Shown here: positions 10,564 through 20,713 of the stretch, one piece after another
Position numbering within the stretch: the first letter of the stretch is position 1
Layout: every line of letters starts with the position of its first letter
Assembly (NCBI RefSeq): GCF_001908105.1
Contig: NZ_MKGQ01000005.1
Coordinates: 105,917 to 169,916, forward strand
Reading direction: 5' to 3'
DNA: 64,000 nucleotides
Origin: Xenorhabdus eapokensis
GTDB taxonomy: Bacteria > Pseudomonadota > Gammaproteobacteria > Enterobacterales > Enterobacteriaceae
Made by a program: the position numbers and the translations under genes
The notes under the pieces: generated by a model
Database searches by the model: none
Told to the model about the DNA's origin: nothing
Seen by the model: the letters and a program-made list of their open reading frames with translations, nothing else

Positions 10564-10887
10564 ATGGTTCGTCAAGAAATAGAAACAAAGTTACAGGCGG
10601 CATTTAAGCCTTCTCATCTGGAAGTGATCGATGAAAGTTATCGTCACAATGTGCCAGCAGGTTCTGAAAGCCATTTTAAAATTATTATTATAAGCAATGA
10701 ATTTGTTGAACAAAGAATACTTAATCGCCACCGCTCAGTATATAGCGTCTTGGCTAAAGAATTAGAGGAAGGTGTACATGCTTTGGCACTACATACTTAT
10801 ACGGAGAAGGAGTGGGCAGAACTAGCAGACACTGTTTTGGTTTCTCCGGCGTGTCGCGGTGGAAGTACGACAACATCAAACTTGTGA
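10564..10887 (+). CDS. bolA: BolA morphogene regulator
   Basis: BolA is a small cytosolic protein with a class-II KH-like fold that affects cell shape and stress responses. It forms complexes with monothiol glutaredoxins through a conserved His. The core motif [12 protein letters not shown] and the helix around [23 protein letters not shown] are visible. It has 107 aa (E. coli 105). AGGAG lies 6 bp before the ATG. A UUCG-loop terminator follows 65 bp after the stop. Confidence 0.96.
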   Translation: MVRQEIETKLQAAFKPSHLEVIDESYRHNVPAGSESHFKIIIISNEFVEQRILNRHRSVYSVLAKELEEGVHALALHTYTEKEWAELADTVLVSPACRGGSTTTSNL

Positions 10888-10951
10888 TTTTTTTAGCTAA
10901 TCTCATAGTTTGTTTGCCTCTACTTTATTAATCTAGATTTAATTTTTGCTA

Positions 10952-10974
10952 ACAGCCTTCGGGCTGTATTTTTG
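10952..10974 (+). terminator. bolA terminator
   Basis: ACAGCC-TTCG-GGCTGT with a T-rich tail: a compact intrinsic terminator with a stable UUCG tetraloop. Confidence 0.85.
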
Positions 10975-11278
10975 CTTATATACATATGGCATAAACAGTA
11001 TCTATAAACAATATTGTGACGTAGTCATTGAGCAACGTTTATCACATAAGTCAACGAATCATGCATGCTTTTGTCTGCAATTCTCGACTCATCCTGTCTG
11101 CGTCGCTATAATGCTGCGTCTAAATTTTTAGAATGGTTTCGGGACGCTTCTGATCACAGGGATTCTCGGTTTTTAAATGCGACCGCCCCGGTTCTTAAAG
11201 AATACTGTAATTAGCTTGTTTAAGCATTGCAGTCATTCTGAAGTTGACCGAGCACTATGATTTTTTTGAGGTAACAAG
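10975..11278. other. Spacer before tig
   Basis: About 300 bp without a convincing gene. It should contain the tig promoter. A 61-codon open frame crossing it (10946-11131) has no ribosome site or recognisable sequence and overlaps the bolA terminator, so it is not annotated. Confidence 0.5.
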
Positions 11279-12583
11279 ATGCAAGTTTCTGTTGAAACCA
11301 CTCAAGGCCTTGGGCGTCGTGTGTCAATCACCGTTCCTGCTGCCGATATCGAAAAAGCAGTTAACAGTGAGCTGGTTAATGTAGCAAAGAAAGTCCGTAT
11401 CGACGGTTTTCGTAAAGGCAAAGTGCCAATGAAGATCGTTAAGCAGCGTTATGGCGCTTCTGTTCTTCAGGATGTTCTGGGTGATCTGATGCAGCGTAAT
11501 TTCATCAATGCGATCATTGAGCAGAAAATTAATCCAGCAGGCGCACCAAGCTACAAACCTGAACAGTTTAAAGAAGGTGAAAACTTCACTTACGCAGTTG
11601 AATTTGAAGTTTACCCAGAAATTGAGCTGAAAGGTCTGGAAGACATTGAAGTTGAAAAACCTGTTGTTGAAGTAAAAGATGCAGACGTTGACAACATGCT
11701 GGATACGCTGCGTAAACAGCAGGCAGATTGGAAAGAAATCGATGAAGTAGCGGCTACAGAAGATCGTGTAACTGTTGATTTCACGGGTTCCATTGATGGT
11801 GAAGAATTCGAAGGCGGTAAATCAACTGATTTCGTTCTGGCAATGGGCCAGGGCCGTATGATCCCAGGTTTTGAAGAGGGTATCGTTGGTCATAAAGCAG
11901 GTGAAGAATTTACTATCGAGGTGACTTTCCCAGAAGATTACCATGCAGAAAATCTGAAAGGTAAAGCGGCGAAATTCGAGATCAACTTGAAAAAAGTTGA
12001 ACAGCGTGAACTGCCAGAACTGACTGAAGAGTTCATCAAGCGTTTTGGTATTGCTGATAGCACTGTTGAAGGTTTACGTGCTGAAGTTCGCAAGAACATG
12101 GAACGTGAACTGAAAAATGCTATTCGTAACAACATCAAAACTCAGGTGCTGAACGGTCTGGTTGAGGCTAACGAAATTGAAGTTCCTGCGGCTGTTATTG
12201 ATAGTGAAATCGATGTACTGCGTCGTCAGGCTGCCCAGCGTTTTGGTGGTAGCGAAAAACAAGCACTGGAACTGCCACGTGAATTGTTCGAAGAGCAGGC
12301 TAAACACCGCGTTGTTGTTGGCTTGCTGTTAGGCGAAGTTATCAGCAGCCATGAGCTGAAAGTCGAAGAAGATCGCGTTACTGCGTTGATCGAAGAGATG
12401 GCTACAGCTTATGAAGATCCAAAAGAAGTTGTTGAATACTACAGCAAAAATAAAGAAATGATGAACAATATTCGCAACATTGCTCTGGAAGAGCAGGCTG
12501 TTGAACTTGTTCTGGGCAAAGCGAAAGTTTCTGAAAAAGAAACTGGCTTCAATGAACTGATGAATCAAAATCAATTGGCATAA
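11279..12583 (+). CDS. tig: Trigger factor (ribosome-bound chaperone and PPIase)
   Basis: Trigger factor binds at the ribosome exit tunnel and shields nascent chains. The N-terminal ribosome-binding domain carries the signature [17 protein letters not shown] (around residues 43-59). A FKBP-type prolyl isomerase domain spans about 150-245 ([17 protein letters not shown]), and the rest is the alpha-helical substrate cradle. It has 434 aa (E. coli 432). GAGG stands 7 bp before the ATG. It leads the tig-clpP-clpX-lon block found in nearly all enterobacteria. Confidence 0.98.
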   Translation: MQVSVETTQGLGRRVSITVPAADIEKAVNSELVNVAKKVRIDGFRKGKVPMKIVKQRYGASVLQDVLGDLMQRNFINAIIEQKINPAGAPSYKPEQFKEGENFTYAVEFEVYPEIELKGLEDIEVEKPVVEVKDADVDNMLDTLRKQQADWKEIDEVAATEDRVTVDFTGSIDGEEFEGGKSTDFVLAMGQGRMIPGFEEGIVGHKAGEEFTIEVTFPEDYHAENLKGKAAKFEINLKKVEQRELPELTEEFIKRFGIADSTVEGLRAEVRKNMERELKNAIRNNIKTQVLNGLVEANEIEVPAAVIDSEIDVLRRQAAQRFGGSEKQALELPRELFEEQAKHRVVVGLLLGEVISSHELKVEEDRVTALIEEMATAYEDPKEVVEYYSKNKEMMNNIRNIALEEQAVELVLGKAKVSEKETGFNELMNQNQLA

Positions 12584-12643
12584 GTTTCATTTATTGATTG
12601 CCTGAGATGATGAAACCTCACTCTCAATGAAGTGAACCTAAGT

Positions 12644-12675
12644 AAACCCGCAGGCTATGCTTGCGGGTTTTTTTT
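12644..12675 (+). terminator. tig terminator
   Basis: A 9-bp stem AAACCCGCA/TGCGGGTTT with a 9-nt loop is followed by a run of eight or more T. Confidence 0.93.
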
Positions 12676-12681
12676 ATTGTT

Positions 12682-12709
12682 CTTGAAAAAAACAGATTTA
12701 ACCTCATAT
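12682..12709 (+). promoter_or_regulatory. Sigma-32-like promoter upstream of clpP
   Basis: CTTGAAA, 13 bp, then CCTCATAT resembles the heat-shock consensus CTTGAAA-N11-16-CCCCATNT with one mismatch in the -10. It lies just after the tig terminator and about 145 bp before clpP, which is sigma-32-controlled in E. coli. Confidence 0.6.
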
Positions 12710-12855
12710 CCTTTCTTACTATTATGTAAGGGCTTACTACTTTTTAGAGGGGGAAAAGCCCCTTGTTGGTTAACCTTGGATCATGGTCATCATCGCTTAT
12801 CTCAAGTAGAATCAGTTATGAATGGCACCAGCGTGAGTTCTATTAGGAGACGGAA

Positions 12856-13479
12856 ATGTCATACAGTGGCAAGCAAGATCAATATGCACCTAACATGTCT
12901 TTGGTGCCGATGGTGGTTGAACAAACAGCACGTGGTGAGCGTGCATTTGATATATTCTCCCGCCTATTAAAGGATCGTATTATTTTTCTGACTGGGCCTG
13001 TTGAAGATCATATGGCGAACTTGATCGTTGCCCAAATGCTATTCTTGGAAGCAGAAAACCCAGAAAAAGATATTCATTTATATATCAACTCACCTGGTGG
13101 GGTTATCACGGCAGGCATGTCTATTTATGACACGATGCAGTTTATCAAACCAGATGTGAGCACAATTTGTATGGGGCAGGCCTGTTCAATGGGGGCATTC
13201 CTGCTGACCGCTGGAGCAAAAGGGAAGCGTTTCTGTCTGCCAAACTCTAGGGTTATGATTCACCAGCCACTAGGTGGTTTCCAGGGACAGGCGACTGACA
13301 TTGAGATCCATGCGCAGGAAATACTCAAGGTTAAAGCGCGTATGAACGAATTGATGGCGCAACATACCGGACAGCCCCTTGAGAAGATCGTTAAGGATAC
13401 AGAACGCGATCGTTTCTTGTCAGCCGAAGAGTCCGTAGAATACGGGTTGGTTGATAGTATATTCACCCAGCGCAGCTAA
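12856..13479 (+). CDS. clpP: ATP-dependent Clp protease proteolytic subunit ClpP
   Basis: ClpP is a serine peptidase that forms a 14-subunit barrel and degrades substrates delivered by ClpX or ClpA. The catalytic triad is visible: Ser111 in CMGQACSMG, His136 in VMIHQP, and Asp185 in TERDRF. A short N-terminal propeptide is expected before the mature chain. It has 207 aa, the E. coli length. AGGAG lies 7 bp before the ATG. The longer overlapping frame starting at 12632 is in a different frame and is not a gene. clpX follows after 142 bp. Confidence 0.98.
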   Translation: MSYSGKQDQYAPNMSLVPMVVEQTARGERAFDIFSRLLKDRIIFLTGPVEDHMANLIVAQMLFLEAENPEKDIHLYINSPGGVITAGMSIYDTMQFIKPDVSTICMGQACSMGAFLLTAGAKGKRFCLPNSRVMIHQPLGGFQGQATDIEIHAQEILKVKARMNELMAQHTGQPLEKIVKDTERDRFLSAEESVEYGLVDSIFTQRS

Positions 13480-13621
13480 TTATTAATAATTACTTTATTA
13501 CTCCGGTGCTACCTTTGCTCTGAGCGTTTTTTGATGTTGGCGCCAAACTAGGCGGAGTAATAGCGTTTTTTCTGTTATGCCGGACAAACTGGGATAACAG
13601 TTCATAAAGTGAGGTTGACTG

Positions 13622-14893
13622 ATGACAGATAAGCGCAAAGACGGTTCAGGAAAGCTGCTGTATTGCTCTTTCTGCGGGAAAAGCCAACATGAAGTACGGA
13701 AATTAATAGCCGGCCCGTCAGTGTATATCTGCGATGAATGTGTCGATTTATGTAACGATATCATTCGCGAAGAAATTAAAGAGCTGATACCACATCGTGA
13801 GCGTAGCACATTGCCTACCCCTCATGAAATTCGCCAACATCTGGATGATTATGTTATCGGCCAGGAAACAGCGAAAAAAGTGTTAGCAGTTGCGGTTTAT
13901 AACCATTACAAGAGATTGCGTAATGGTGATTCCACGAACGGTGTGGAACTCGGCAAAAGTAATATTCTGTTGATTGGCCCGACAGGTAGCGGTAAAACGT
14001 TGCTGGCAGAGACATTGGCTCGTTATTTAGACGTTCCGTTTACGATGGCTGACGCCACGACATTAACCGAAGCGGGTTATGTTGGGGAAGATGTAGAAAA
14101 TATTATCCAGAAACTTCTGCAAAAATGTGACTACGATGTGCAGAAAGCACAACGTGGTATCGTGTATATTGATGAAATAGATAAAATTTCCCGTAAATCT
14201 GATAACCCATCAATTACTCGCGATGTATCAGGAGAAGGGGTTCAGCAGGCTCTGTTAAAACTGATTGAAGGCACTGTGGCTGCGGTTCCTCCTCAAGGTG
14301 GCCGTAAGCACCCACAGCAGGAATTCTTGCAAGTTGATACTTCCAAAATTCTGTTTATCTGTGGCGGTGCGTTTGCCGGCTTGGATAAAGTTGTCAGCCA
14401 GCGTTTGAATGTCAGCTCAGGTATTGGTTTCAGTGCTACAGTTAGGGGTGAATCAGAGAAAGCCACAGAAGGTGAGTTGCTGTCTGAGGTTGAACCGGAA
14501 GATTTAATTAAATTTGGGTTAATTCCTGAATTTATTGGTCGTCTGCCAGTGGTGGCAACACTGACTGAACTTAGTGAAGAAGCATTGATTCAGATCCTAC
14601 AGGAACCCAAAAATGCGCTGACCAAACAGTATCAGGCCCTGTTTAACCTTGAGGGTGTTGAACTGGAGTTCAGAAAAGAAGCATTGACTGCCATAGCGAA
14701 AAAAGCAATGGCGCGTAAAACGGGTGCTCGTGGTCTTCGTTCAATTGTTGAGGGGGTTTTACTGGATACAATGTACGATCTACCATCGATGGAACATGTA
14801 GAGAAAGTTGTCGTTGATGAAACGGTTGTTGAAGATAATTCCGCACCATTATTGATATATAGCAAGCCGGATGCCCAAGTTTCTGGTGAGTGA
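13622..14893 (+). CDS. clpX: Clp protease ATPase subunit ClpX
   Basis: ClpX is an AAA+ unfoldase that recognises tagged proteins (for example ssrA-tagged ones), unfolds them and threads them into ClpP. The N-terminal zinc-binding domain shows the four Cys in [11 protein letters not shown] and ICDECVDLC (residues about 14-42). Walker A GPTGSGKT (around 119) and Walker B IVYIDEID follow, plus the pore loop GYVGEDVE and the IGF-type ClpP-contact loop (SGIGFSA). It has 423 aa (E. coli 424). GAGG precedes the ATG. Confidence 0.98.
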   Translation: MTDKRKDGSGKLLYCSFCGKSQHEVRKLIAGPSVYICDECVDLCNDIIREEIKELIPHRERSTLPTPHEIRQHLDDYVIGQETAKKVLAVAVYNHYKRLRNGDSTNGVELGKSNILLIGPTGSGKTLLAETLARYLDVPFTMADATTLTEAGYVGEDVENIIQKLLQKCDYDVQKAQRGIVYIDEIDKISRKSDNPSITRDVSGEGVQQALLKLIEGTVAAVPPQGGRKHPQQEFLQVDTSKILFICGGAFAGLDKVVSQRLNVSSGIGFSATVRGESEKATEGELLSEVEPEDLIKFGLIPEFIGRLPVVATLTELSEEALIQILQEPKNALTKQYQALFNLEGVELEFRKEALTAIAKKAMARKTGARGLRSIVEGVLLDTMYDLPSMEHVEKVVVDETVVEDNSAPLLIYSKPDAQVSGE

Positions 14894-14940
14894 CGAAATG
14901 GAGTAGGAAGCGCCGATTATCAATACGCATTGAAAAAAAC

Positions 14941-14972
14941 AAATGAGGGATTCTCCCTCATTTTGTTTTTTG
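14941..14972 (+). terminator. clpX terminator
   Basis: A 10-bp stem AAATGAGGGA/TCCCTCATTT with a 3-nt loop is followed by TGTTTTTT, and preceded by an A-run that extends the stem. Confidence 0.92.
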
Positions 14973-14984
14973 CAGATATAGGCT

Positions 14985-15012
14985 ATTGAATGTCAGATTC
15001 CTGTCCCCATAT
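14985..15012 (+). promoter_or_regulatory. Sigma-32 promoter of lon
   Basis: ATTGAAT, 13 bp, CCCCATAT about 90 bp before lon. The -10 matches the heat-shock consensus exactly, and its position mirrors the E. coli lon heat-shock promoter. Confidence 0.8.
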
Positions 15013-15099
15013 ATTTTATATTCTTTGAAGTGAAACTCGTGAAAACCGTGTTTCACGAGATTCCTAAAACTGGCGAAAGCTAAACGAAGAGAGAGCTCT

Positions 15100-17454
15100 A
15101 TGAATCCTGAGCGTTCCGAACGCATAGAAATCCCTGTATTGCCTTTGCGCGATGTAGTGGTTTACCCACATATGGTGATCCCTCTGTTTGTTGGGCGTGA
15201 GAAGTCGATTCATTGCCTGGAAGCAGCAATGGAGCATGACAAACAAGTCATGTTGGTCGCGCAAAAAGAAGCATCTACTGATGAGCCGGGAGTTAATGAT
15301 CTTTTCTCCGTAGGCACAGTGGCTTCTGTTTTACAGATGTTAAAGTTGCCAGATGGTACAGTAAAAGTTCTGGTTGAAGGCTTGCAGCGTGCTCGCATTA
15401 CCACCTTGACGGATAATGGCGAATATTTTTATGCACAAGTTGAACACCTTGAATCCCCTGACGTTGATGAACGTGAGCAAGAAGTTCTGGTAAGAACAGT
15501 AATTAACCAGTTTGAAGGTTATGTCAAACTGAATAAAAAGATCCCACCAGAAGTACTGACATCGTTACACAGTATTGAAGATGCGGCAAAACTGGCAGAT
15601 ACCATCGCTGCACATATGCCTTTGAAAATCAACGACAAGCAGACAGTTCTAGAAATGTCTAATGTTGTTGAGCGCATTGAATATCTGATAGCCATGATGG
15701 AATCAGAAATCGATCTGTTACAGGTAGAAAAACGTATCCGTAATCGCGTTAAAAAACAGATGGAAAAAAGCCAGCGCGAGTACTACCTGAATGAGCAAAT
15801 GAAAGCGATCCAGAAAGAGTTAGGTGAGATGGATGATGCACCTGATGAATATGAGACGCTGAAACGCAAGATCGAAGACGCGAACATGCCGAAAGAGGCA
15901 CGCGAAAAAGCCGAAGCTGAATTGCAGAAATTAAAGATGATGTCTCCGATGTCGGCTGAAGCAACGGTTGTTCGTAGTTACATTGACTGGATGGTGCAAG
16001 TTCCTTGGGTTTCACGTAGCAAGGTAAAAAAAGATTTAGTAAAAGCTCAGGAAGTGCTGGATATAGACCATTATGGTTTGGAGCGTGTCAAAGAGCGTAT
16101 TCTGGAATATCTTGCGGTACAGAGCCGCGTTAGCAAGCTTAAGGGGCCAATACTTTGTTTGGTAGGGCCTCCTGGTGTGGGTAAAACCTCATTGGGCCGT
16201 TCTATCGCCCGTGCAACTGGACGTAAGTATGTGCGTATGGCATTGGGTGGCGTACGTGATGAAGCAGAGATCCGAGGTCATCGCCGTACCTATATTGGTT
16301 CCATGCCGGGCAAATTAATTCAGAAAATGTCCAAGGTAGGGGTTAAAAATCCGTTGTTTCTGTTGGATGAAATCGACAAAATGTCATCCGATATGCGTGG
16401 CGACCCAGCTTCAGCATTGTTAGAGGTGCTTGATCCTGAACAAAACGTAGCATTTAACGATCATTATCTCGAAGTTGATTACGATCTCTCCGATGTCATG
16501 TTCGTGGCAACATCTAACTCCATGAATATTCCTGCTCCACTGCTGGATCGTATGGAAGTCATTCGTCTATCGGGCTATACCGAAGATGAAAAACTGAATA
16601 TTGCCAAACGTCATCTGCTACCAAAACAGATCGAGCGTAACGCTCTGAAGAAAGACGAATTAACTATCGATGATGGGGCAATTATTGGCATTATCCGTTA
16701 CTACACTCGTGAGGCTGGCGTTCGTAGTTTGGAGCGTGAAATCTCTAAATTGTGTCGTAAAGCAGTCAAAGCATTACTGATGGATAAGAAACTTAAGCAC
16801 ATCGAAATTAATGCAGATAACTTGAAAAATTATCTGGGTGTGCAGAAAGTGGATTATGGCCGTGCTGATACAGAAAATCGAGTTGGTCAGGTAACTGGTC
16901 TGGCGTGGACAGAAGTAGGTGGTGATTTGCTGACGATTGAAACAGCCAGTGTACCAGGTAAAGGTAAGTTGACTTATACCGGTTCATTGGGTGAAGTAAT
17001 GCAGGAATCCATCCAGGCGGCATTGACAGTGGTTCGTGCTCGTGCTGATAAACTGGGTATCAGCTCTGATTTCCATGAGAAACGTGATATTCATGTTCAT
17101 GTACCGGAAGGAGCGACGCCAAAAGATGGTCCAAGTGCAGGTATTGCAATGTGCACAGCATTAGTTTCTTGCCTGACGGGAAATCCAGTGCGTGCTGACG
17201 TAGCCATGACAGGGGAAATTACTCTGCGTGGTTTAGTTCTGCCAATAGGTGGCCTAAAAGAGAAACTGCTGGCAGCGCATCGTGGGGGAATTAAAACGGT
17301 TTTGATCCCAGATGACAATAAACGAGATCTGGAAGAGATCCCACAGAATGTGATCCAAGATTTGGAGATCCATCCCGTTAAGCGTATAGAAGATGTTTTA
17401 TCTATCGCTTTGCAGGAACCCGCATTTGGCGCAGAAGTAGTATCACTAAAATAG
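15100..17454 (+). CDS. lon: ATP-dependent protease Lon
   Basis: Lon is a homohexameric AAA+ serine protease that removes misfolded proteins and short-lived regulators. It has an N-terminal substrate domain, a coiled-coil region (about 190-300), Walker A GPPGVGKT (around 356), Walker B LFLLDEIDK, and a C-terminal protease domain with Ser679 in PKDGPSAG and Lys722 in LPIGGLKEK (Ser-Lys dyad). It has 784 aa, exactly the E. coli length. A heat-shock promoter match sits upstream and an intrinsic terminator follows. Confidence 0.98.
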   Translation: MNPERSERIEIPVLPLRDVVVYPHMVIPLFVGREKSIHCLEAAMEHDKQVMLVAQKEASTDEPGVNDLFSVGTVASVLQMLKLPDGTVKVLVEGLQRARITTLTDNGEYFYAQVEHLESPDVDEREQEVLVRTVINQFEGYVKLNKKIPPEVLTSLHSIEDAAKLADTIAAHMPLKINDKQTVLEMSNVVERIEYLIAMMESEIDLLQVEKRIRNRVKKQMEKSQREYYLNEQMKAIQKELGEMDDAPDEYETLKRKIEDANMPKEAREKAEAELQKLKMMSPMSAEATVVRSYIDWMVQVPWVSRSKVKKDLVKAQEVLDIDHYGLERVKERILEYLAVQSRVSKLKGPILCLVGPPGVGKTSLGRSIARATGRKYVRMALGGVRDEAEIRGHRRTYIGSMPGKLIQKMSKVGVKNPLFLLDEIDKMSSDMRGDPASALLEVLDPEQNVAFNDHYLEVDYDLSDVMFVATSNSMNIPAPLLDRMEVIRLSGYTEDEKLNIAKRHLLPKQIERNALKKDELTIDDGAIIGIIRYYTREAGVRSLEREISKLCRKAVKALLMDKKLKHIEINADNLKNYLGVQKVDYGRADTENRVGQVTGLAWTEVGGDLLTIETASVPGKGKLTYTGSLGEVMQESIQAALTVVRARADKLGISSDFHEKRDIHVHVPEGATPKDGPSAGIAMCTALVSCLTGNPVRADVAMTGEITLRGLVLPIGGLKEKLLAAHRGGIKTVLIPDDNKRDLEEIPQNVIQDLEIHPVKRIEDVLSIALQEPAFGAEVVSLK

Positions 17455-17503
17455 TGAGCTAACTCAAGGACTGTGTATAAAATTGAGGTTGGTGAGTAAA
17501 TTC

Positions 17504-17523
17504 AGGCTTGCCAGCCTTTTTTT
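17504..17523 (+). terminator. lon terminator
   Basis: AGGCT-TGCC-AGCCT followed by seven T, 50 bp after the lon stop. Confidence 0.88.
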
Positions 17524-17686
17524 ATGTTATTAAGTTAGATTAGTCTAATTATCTGATTAAAAATTTTGCTGTTCTATGATTTCTTGCTAATACTGGAAAA
17601 GGATTGATATAACGGTACAACTGCCGTGTTATCTGTTGTAAATCGGTTTCTGTAACGATAGTAATATTAAAATGGGGATGACAAGA

Positions 17687-17962
17687 GTGAATAAGTCACA
17701 ACTGATCGACAAAATTGCTGCTGATGCCAATATTTCTAAGGCAGCAGCCGGACGTGTAGTAGATGCATTCATTTCTTCCGTATCTGGTGCATTGAAAAAT
17801 GGTGATGATGTCGCTTTAGTGGGGTTCGGTACGTTTACTGTACGTGAGCGTGCTGCACGTACAGGACGCAACCCTCAGACAGGCAAGGAAATCAAGATCG
17901 CAGCAGCAAAAGTACCTGCTTTCCGAGCTGGAAAGGGTTTAAAAGACGCTGTTAATGGCTAA
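17687..17962 (+). CDS. hupB: DNA-binding protein HU-beta
   Basis: A small nucleoid protein that bends and compacts DNA as an HU dimer. The DNA-binding arm motif [18 protein letters not shown] is complete. The start is set at the GTG at 17687 (reading [12 protein letters not shown]), which gives 91 aa, close to the 90 aa of E. coli HU-beta. The ATG five codons upstream would add residues unknown in the family, and it would swallow the GGGG ribosome-binding sequence. Strong terminators flank the gene, so it is a single-gene unit. Confidence 0.96.
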   Translation: MNKSQLIDKIAADANISKAAAGRVVDAFISSVSGALKNGDDVALVGFGTFTVRERAARTGRNPQTGKEIKIAAAKVPAFRAGKGLKDAVNG

Positions 17963-18039
17963 TGAGCAGGAAACAGCCCCTGGTTTTTGTTATTGCAATA
18001 AACTTCAACTGACTAGGGTGTGTTGATAGGCTAGAATAT

Positions 18040-18070
18040 AAGCGCATCAATTGGTTGGTGCGCTTTTTTT
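18040..18070 (+). terminator. hupB terminator
   Basis: An 11-bp stem AAGCGCATCAA/TTGGTGCGCTT (one G-U pair) with a short loop, ending in seven T. Confidence 0.93.
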
Positions 18071-18136
18071 CTCTTAGCGTTTGAATTGTCGTAATATGAC
18101 AGTTTCTTTTTCACTAAAGCGGAGTTTTACGTCTTT

Positions 18137-20017
18137 ATGATGGACAACCTACGCACGGCGGCGAACGGTCCTGTGCTCAAAATTGTGTTGGCTCTAATTA
18201 TCCTGACTTTCTTGGTGACGGGGGTAACTGGTTACCTGTCAAGCGAAAGTGGTAGTTATGCTGCCAAAGTGAATGGCCAAACCATTAGTCGTGCTCAGCT
18301 AGAGCAGGCATTTTTACAAGAAAAAAATGCTCAGCAGGAAAAGCTGGGAGATGAATTCTCAACTTTGTTAAGCGATGAACAGATGCTACAGCAGCTTCGG
18401 CGCCAATCATTGGAGAGATTGAACAATGCTACTTTGATTGAACAATATGCCCGTAAGCTGGGTTTATCAGCAAGCGATAATCAGGTTGCCCAGGAGATAC
18501 GTAATCTACCGTTTCTCCAGACTGACGGCCAATTTGATAACAACAAATATCAGGAGTATTTAAGCTGGCTTGCCCATTCAAACATTAGTCCCGATAGTTT
18601 TGCGGAACAGGTTCGTCAGGAACTGATTAATCGTCAGTTAAATCAAATTGTTATAGGTGCGGAAATTGCATTGCCGCCAGAAATAAGACAGGAAGCGGCA
18701 TTACTTCTGCAAGAAAGGACAGTGCGTTTTGCGACTCTTGAATTGAAGTCAATTGAAGAGAAGCAGACAGTTACCGATGAAGAGCTGAAAAAATACTATG
18801 ACGCACATAGTAAGAATTTCACTGTGCCGGAAAAAGTAAAAGTTAGTTACATCAAAATGGATGCAGCTAATGAACTGAAAAATGTCACTGTATCTGATGT
18901 TGATATTGAAAAATATTATAAAAACAACCTGGCAAAATACACTAAGCCTGAACAGAAGAAGTACAGTTTTATTCAACTGGATTCAGACTCTGCCGCTAAA
19001 TCGGTTTTGGATGAATTAAAGAAAGGGGCTGATTTTAGTCAATTAGCGTCAGAAAAATCGACTGACAAATTTTCTGCTCAAAAGGGGGGCGATTTGGGGT
19101 GGATGGAAGAAAGTTCTTTGCCTAATGAACTCAAATCGGTGAATTTGACACAGAAGGGGCAACTTTCTGATGTGGTCAAATTATCTCATGGATATGCAAT
19201 TTTCCGTTTAGATGATATTAAGCCCCAGGAAGTCAAACCATTGACTGATGTAAGCCCGGAAATAGGAAAAATTGTTAAGCAGGAAAAAGCGATTGATGCG
19301 TTCTATGCATTACAGAGAAAAGTGAGTGATGCGGCAGCGAATGATAATGAATCTTTAACAGCAGCAGAAAAAGCAGCAGGTTATCAAGCTGTGATCACTG
19401 ACTGGTTTGATCGCGATCATGTTCCGACTGACATTAATTTCAACCAAGTTGTTCAGGCTATTTTCTCTGGCAATTTGATTGATGACAAAGGGGCGACAGG
19501 AATTAACTCTGATGTCATTTCGGTTGAAGGTGACAGAGCTTTTATTCTGCGTGTTGACGACGTGAAGCCTGAGACAGTCCAATCATTTGAACAGGCTAAA
19601 CCTGAAGTTACTGAATTGGTGAAACGTCAGAAAGCAGAAAAGCAACTTCAAATTGAAAGTGAAAAATTACTGGCTACTCTGAAAGAGGGCAAAGGTGAGC
19701 CAGCATTGAAAGCTGCGGGAATTCAGTTTGAGCAACCTACCGTGATAAAACATCTATCACAAACCAATCAGGCTACCGATGTGGCATTCACGTTACCTCA
19801 TCCTAAAGAGGGTAAACCTGTATATGGATTAGCCCAAGATGAACTGGGTAACGCTGTACTTATCCAATTAGATAAAGTGGTTCCGGGATCTGTTACCGAT
19901 GATCTGCTCAAACAATATATGGCGGGTTATCAATATCAGACAGGTAATATCATGCTGGAGTCACTGATAATGAATTTACGTGACAATGCGGATATTAAAT
20001 TCGGTCAACTGGATTAA
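18137..20017 (+). CDS. ppiD: Periplasmic folding chaperone PpiD
   Basis: An inner-membrane-anchored periplasmic protein related to SurA that helps newly exported proteins leave the Sec translocon. One N-terminal membrane helix (about residues 12-33) is followed by SurA-like helical regions and a parvulin domain around residues 266-360 (KKYSFIQLDSDS to GYAIFRLDDIK), which is catalytically weak in E. coli. It has 626 aa (E. coli 623). It begins MMDNLRTAANG as in the family. Confidence 0.96.
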   Translation: MMDNLRTAANGPVLKIVLALIILTFLVTGVTGYLSSESGSYAAKVNGQTISRAQLEQAFLQEKNAQQEKLGDEFSTLLSDEQMLQQLRRQSLERLNNATLIEQYARKLGLSASDNQVAQEIRNLPFLQTDGQFDNNKYQEYLSWLAHSNISPDSFAEQVRQELINRQLNQIVIGAEIALPPEIRQEAALLLQERTVRFATLELKSIEEKQTVTDEELKKYYDAHSKNFTVPEKVKVSYIKMDAANELKNVTVSDVDIEKYYKNNLAKYTKPEQKKYSFIQLDSDSAAKSVLDELKKGADFSQLASEKSTDKFSAQKGGDLGWMEESSLPNELKSVNLTQKGQLSDVVKLSHGYAIFRLDDIKPQEVKPLTDVSPEIGKIVKQEKAIDAFYALQRKVSDAAANDNESLTAAEKAAGYQAVITDWFDRDHVPTDINFNQVVQAIFSGNLIDDKGATGINSDVISVEGDRAFILRVDDVKPETVQSFEQAKPEVTELVKRQKAEKQLQIESEKLLATLKEGKGEPALKAAGIQFEQPTVIKHLSQTNQATDVAFTLPHPKEGKPVYGLAQDELGNAVLIQLDKVVPGSVTDDLLKQYMAGYQYQTGNIMLESLIMNLRDNADIKFGQLD

Positions 20018-20062
20018 AATTGCGAAGCTACTCGCATCTGTTTTTGCAAAATAGTAATTGAA

Positions 20063-20084
20063 AAAGGCCACTCTCGTGGCCTTT
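20063..20084 (+). terminator. ppiD terminator
   Basis: AAAGGCCAC-TCTC-GTGGCCTTT: a perfect 9-bp stem with an A-run before and a short T-run within the 3' arm. Confidence 0.82.
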
Positions 20085-20180
20085 CGCATATCCAAATCTT
20101 GCTTGTTGCCCAAAAATATTGTTGTGGCAATCTTTCTTTCACCAACAAAACATGCACCAATAAAACATGGAGAGATTTAC

Positions 20181-20564
20181 ATGAAATATTTAAGGATATT
20201 ATTCAATTCACTTATGATGGCATTGTGTATCAGCATATCGTTAACTCATGCAGCTACCGTTGATGAATCTACTGATAAAATGGTGAAACAATCGGTTAAA
20301 ACCACCGTTGAAGACAATCAGGTGAAAAAGGGAGGAGAGCAAGTTTCAGGCCAACAGATACAGGGAAAGGGTGTTGTTAATATTAATACTGCAAATGCTG
20401 AAGAATTAGCAAAAGAACTCAATGGGATTGGCACCAAAAAAGCACAGGCGATTATTGAGTATCGTGAAAAATATGGTCCTTTTACAGCAATGGAACAATT
20501 ACAGGAAGTACAAGGTATTGGTCCGATTTTTATAGAGAAAAATCGGGATAAATTGACTTATTAA
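20181..20564 (+). CDS. ybaV: ComEA-like helix-hairpin-helix protein YbaV
   Basis: A small exported protein with a C-terminal double helix-hairpin-helix DNA-binding module (VNINTANAEELAKELNGIG and FTAMEQLQEVQGIG), homologous to the ComEA competence protein. A signal peptide is evident (about residues 1-24, ending THA-A). The start at 20181 is preceded by GGAGAG at the right distance; the longer open frame upstream includes the ppiD terminator and is rejected. It has 127 aa (E. coli 123). The role is uncertain; periplasmic DNA binding is inferred from ComEA. Confidence 0.92.
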   Translation: MKYLRILFNSLMMALCISISLTHAATVDESTDKMVKQSVKTTVEDNQVKKGGEQVSGQQIQGKGVVNINTANAEELAKELNGIGTKKAQAIIEYREKYGPFTAMEQLQEVQGIGPIFIEKNRDKLTY

Positions 20565-20572
20565 GTGGTCAG

Positions 20573-20610
20573 GCCCTCTTGTGAATTGGCAGTAATTTAA
20601 TCAAGAGGGC
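20573..20610 (+). terminator. Long hairpin after ybaV
   Basis: A perfect 9-bp stem GCCCTCTTG/CAAGAGGGC with a 20-nt loop just after the stop. There is no U-run, so it may be an mRNA 3'-end stabiliser rather than a terminator. Confidence 0.55.
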
Positions 20611-20713
20611 TGTGATATCGATCAAGAATCATTGATTAAACACTATTGTAATTAAATTGTTTTGCTATTGTTATGTTTTGTCTGGTCGGATGAGTGTAAG
20701 GAAAAAAATAGCA

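Noticed and set aside
10946..11131. 61-codon open frame between bolA and tig
   Set aside because: It overlaps the bolA terminator and has no ribosome-binding site or family features.
12632..12970. 112-codon open frame over the tig terminator and clpP start
   Set aside because: It runs through a strong terminator and the clpP promoter region and overlaps clpP in another frame.
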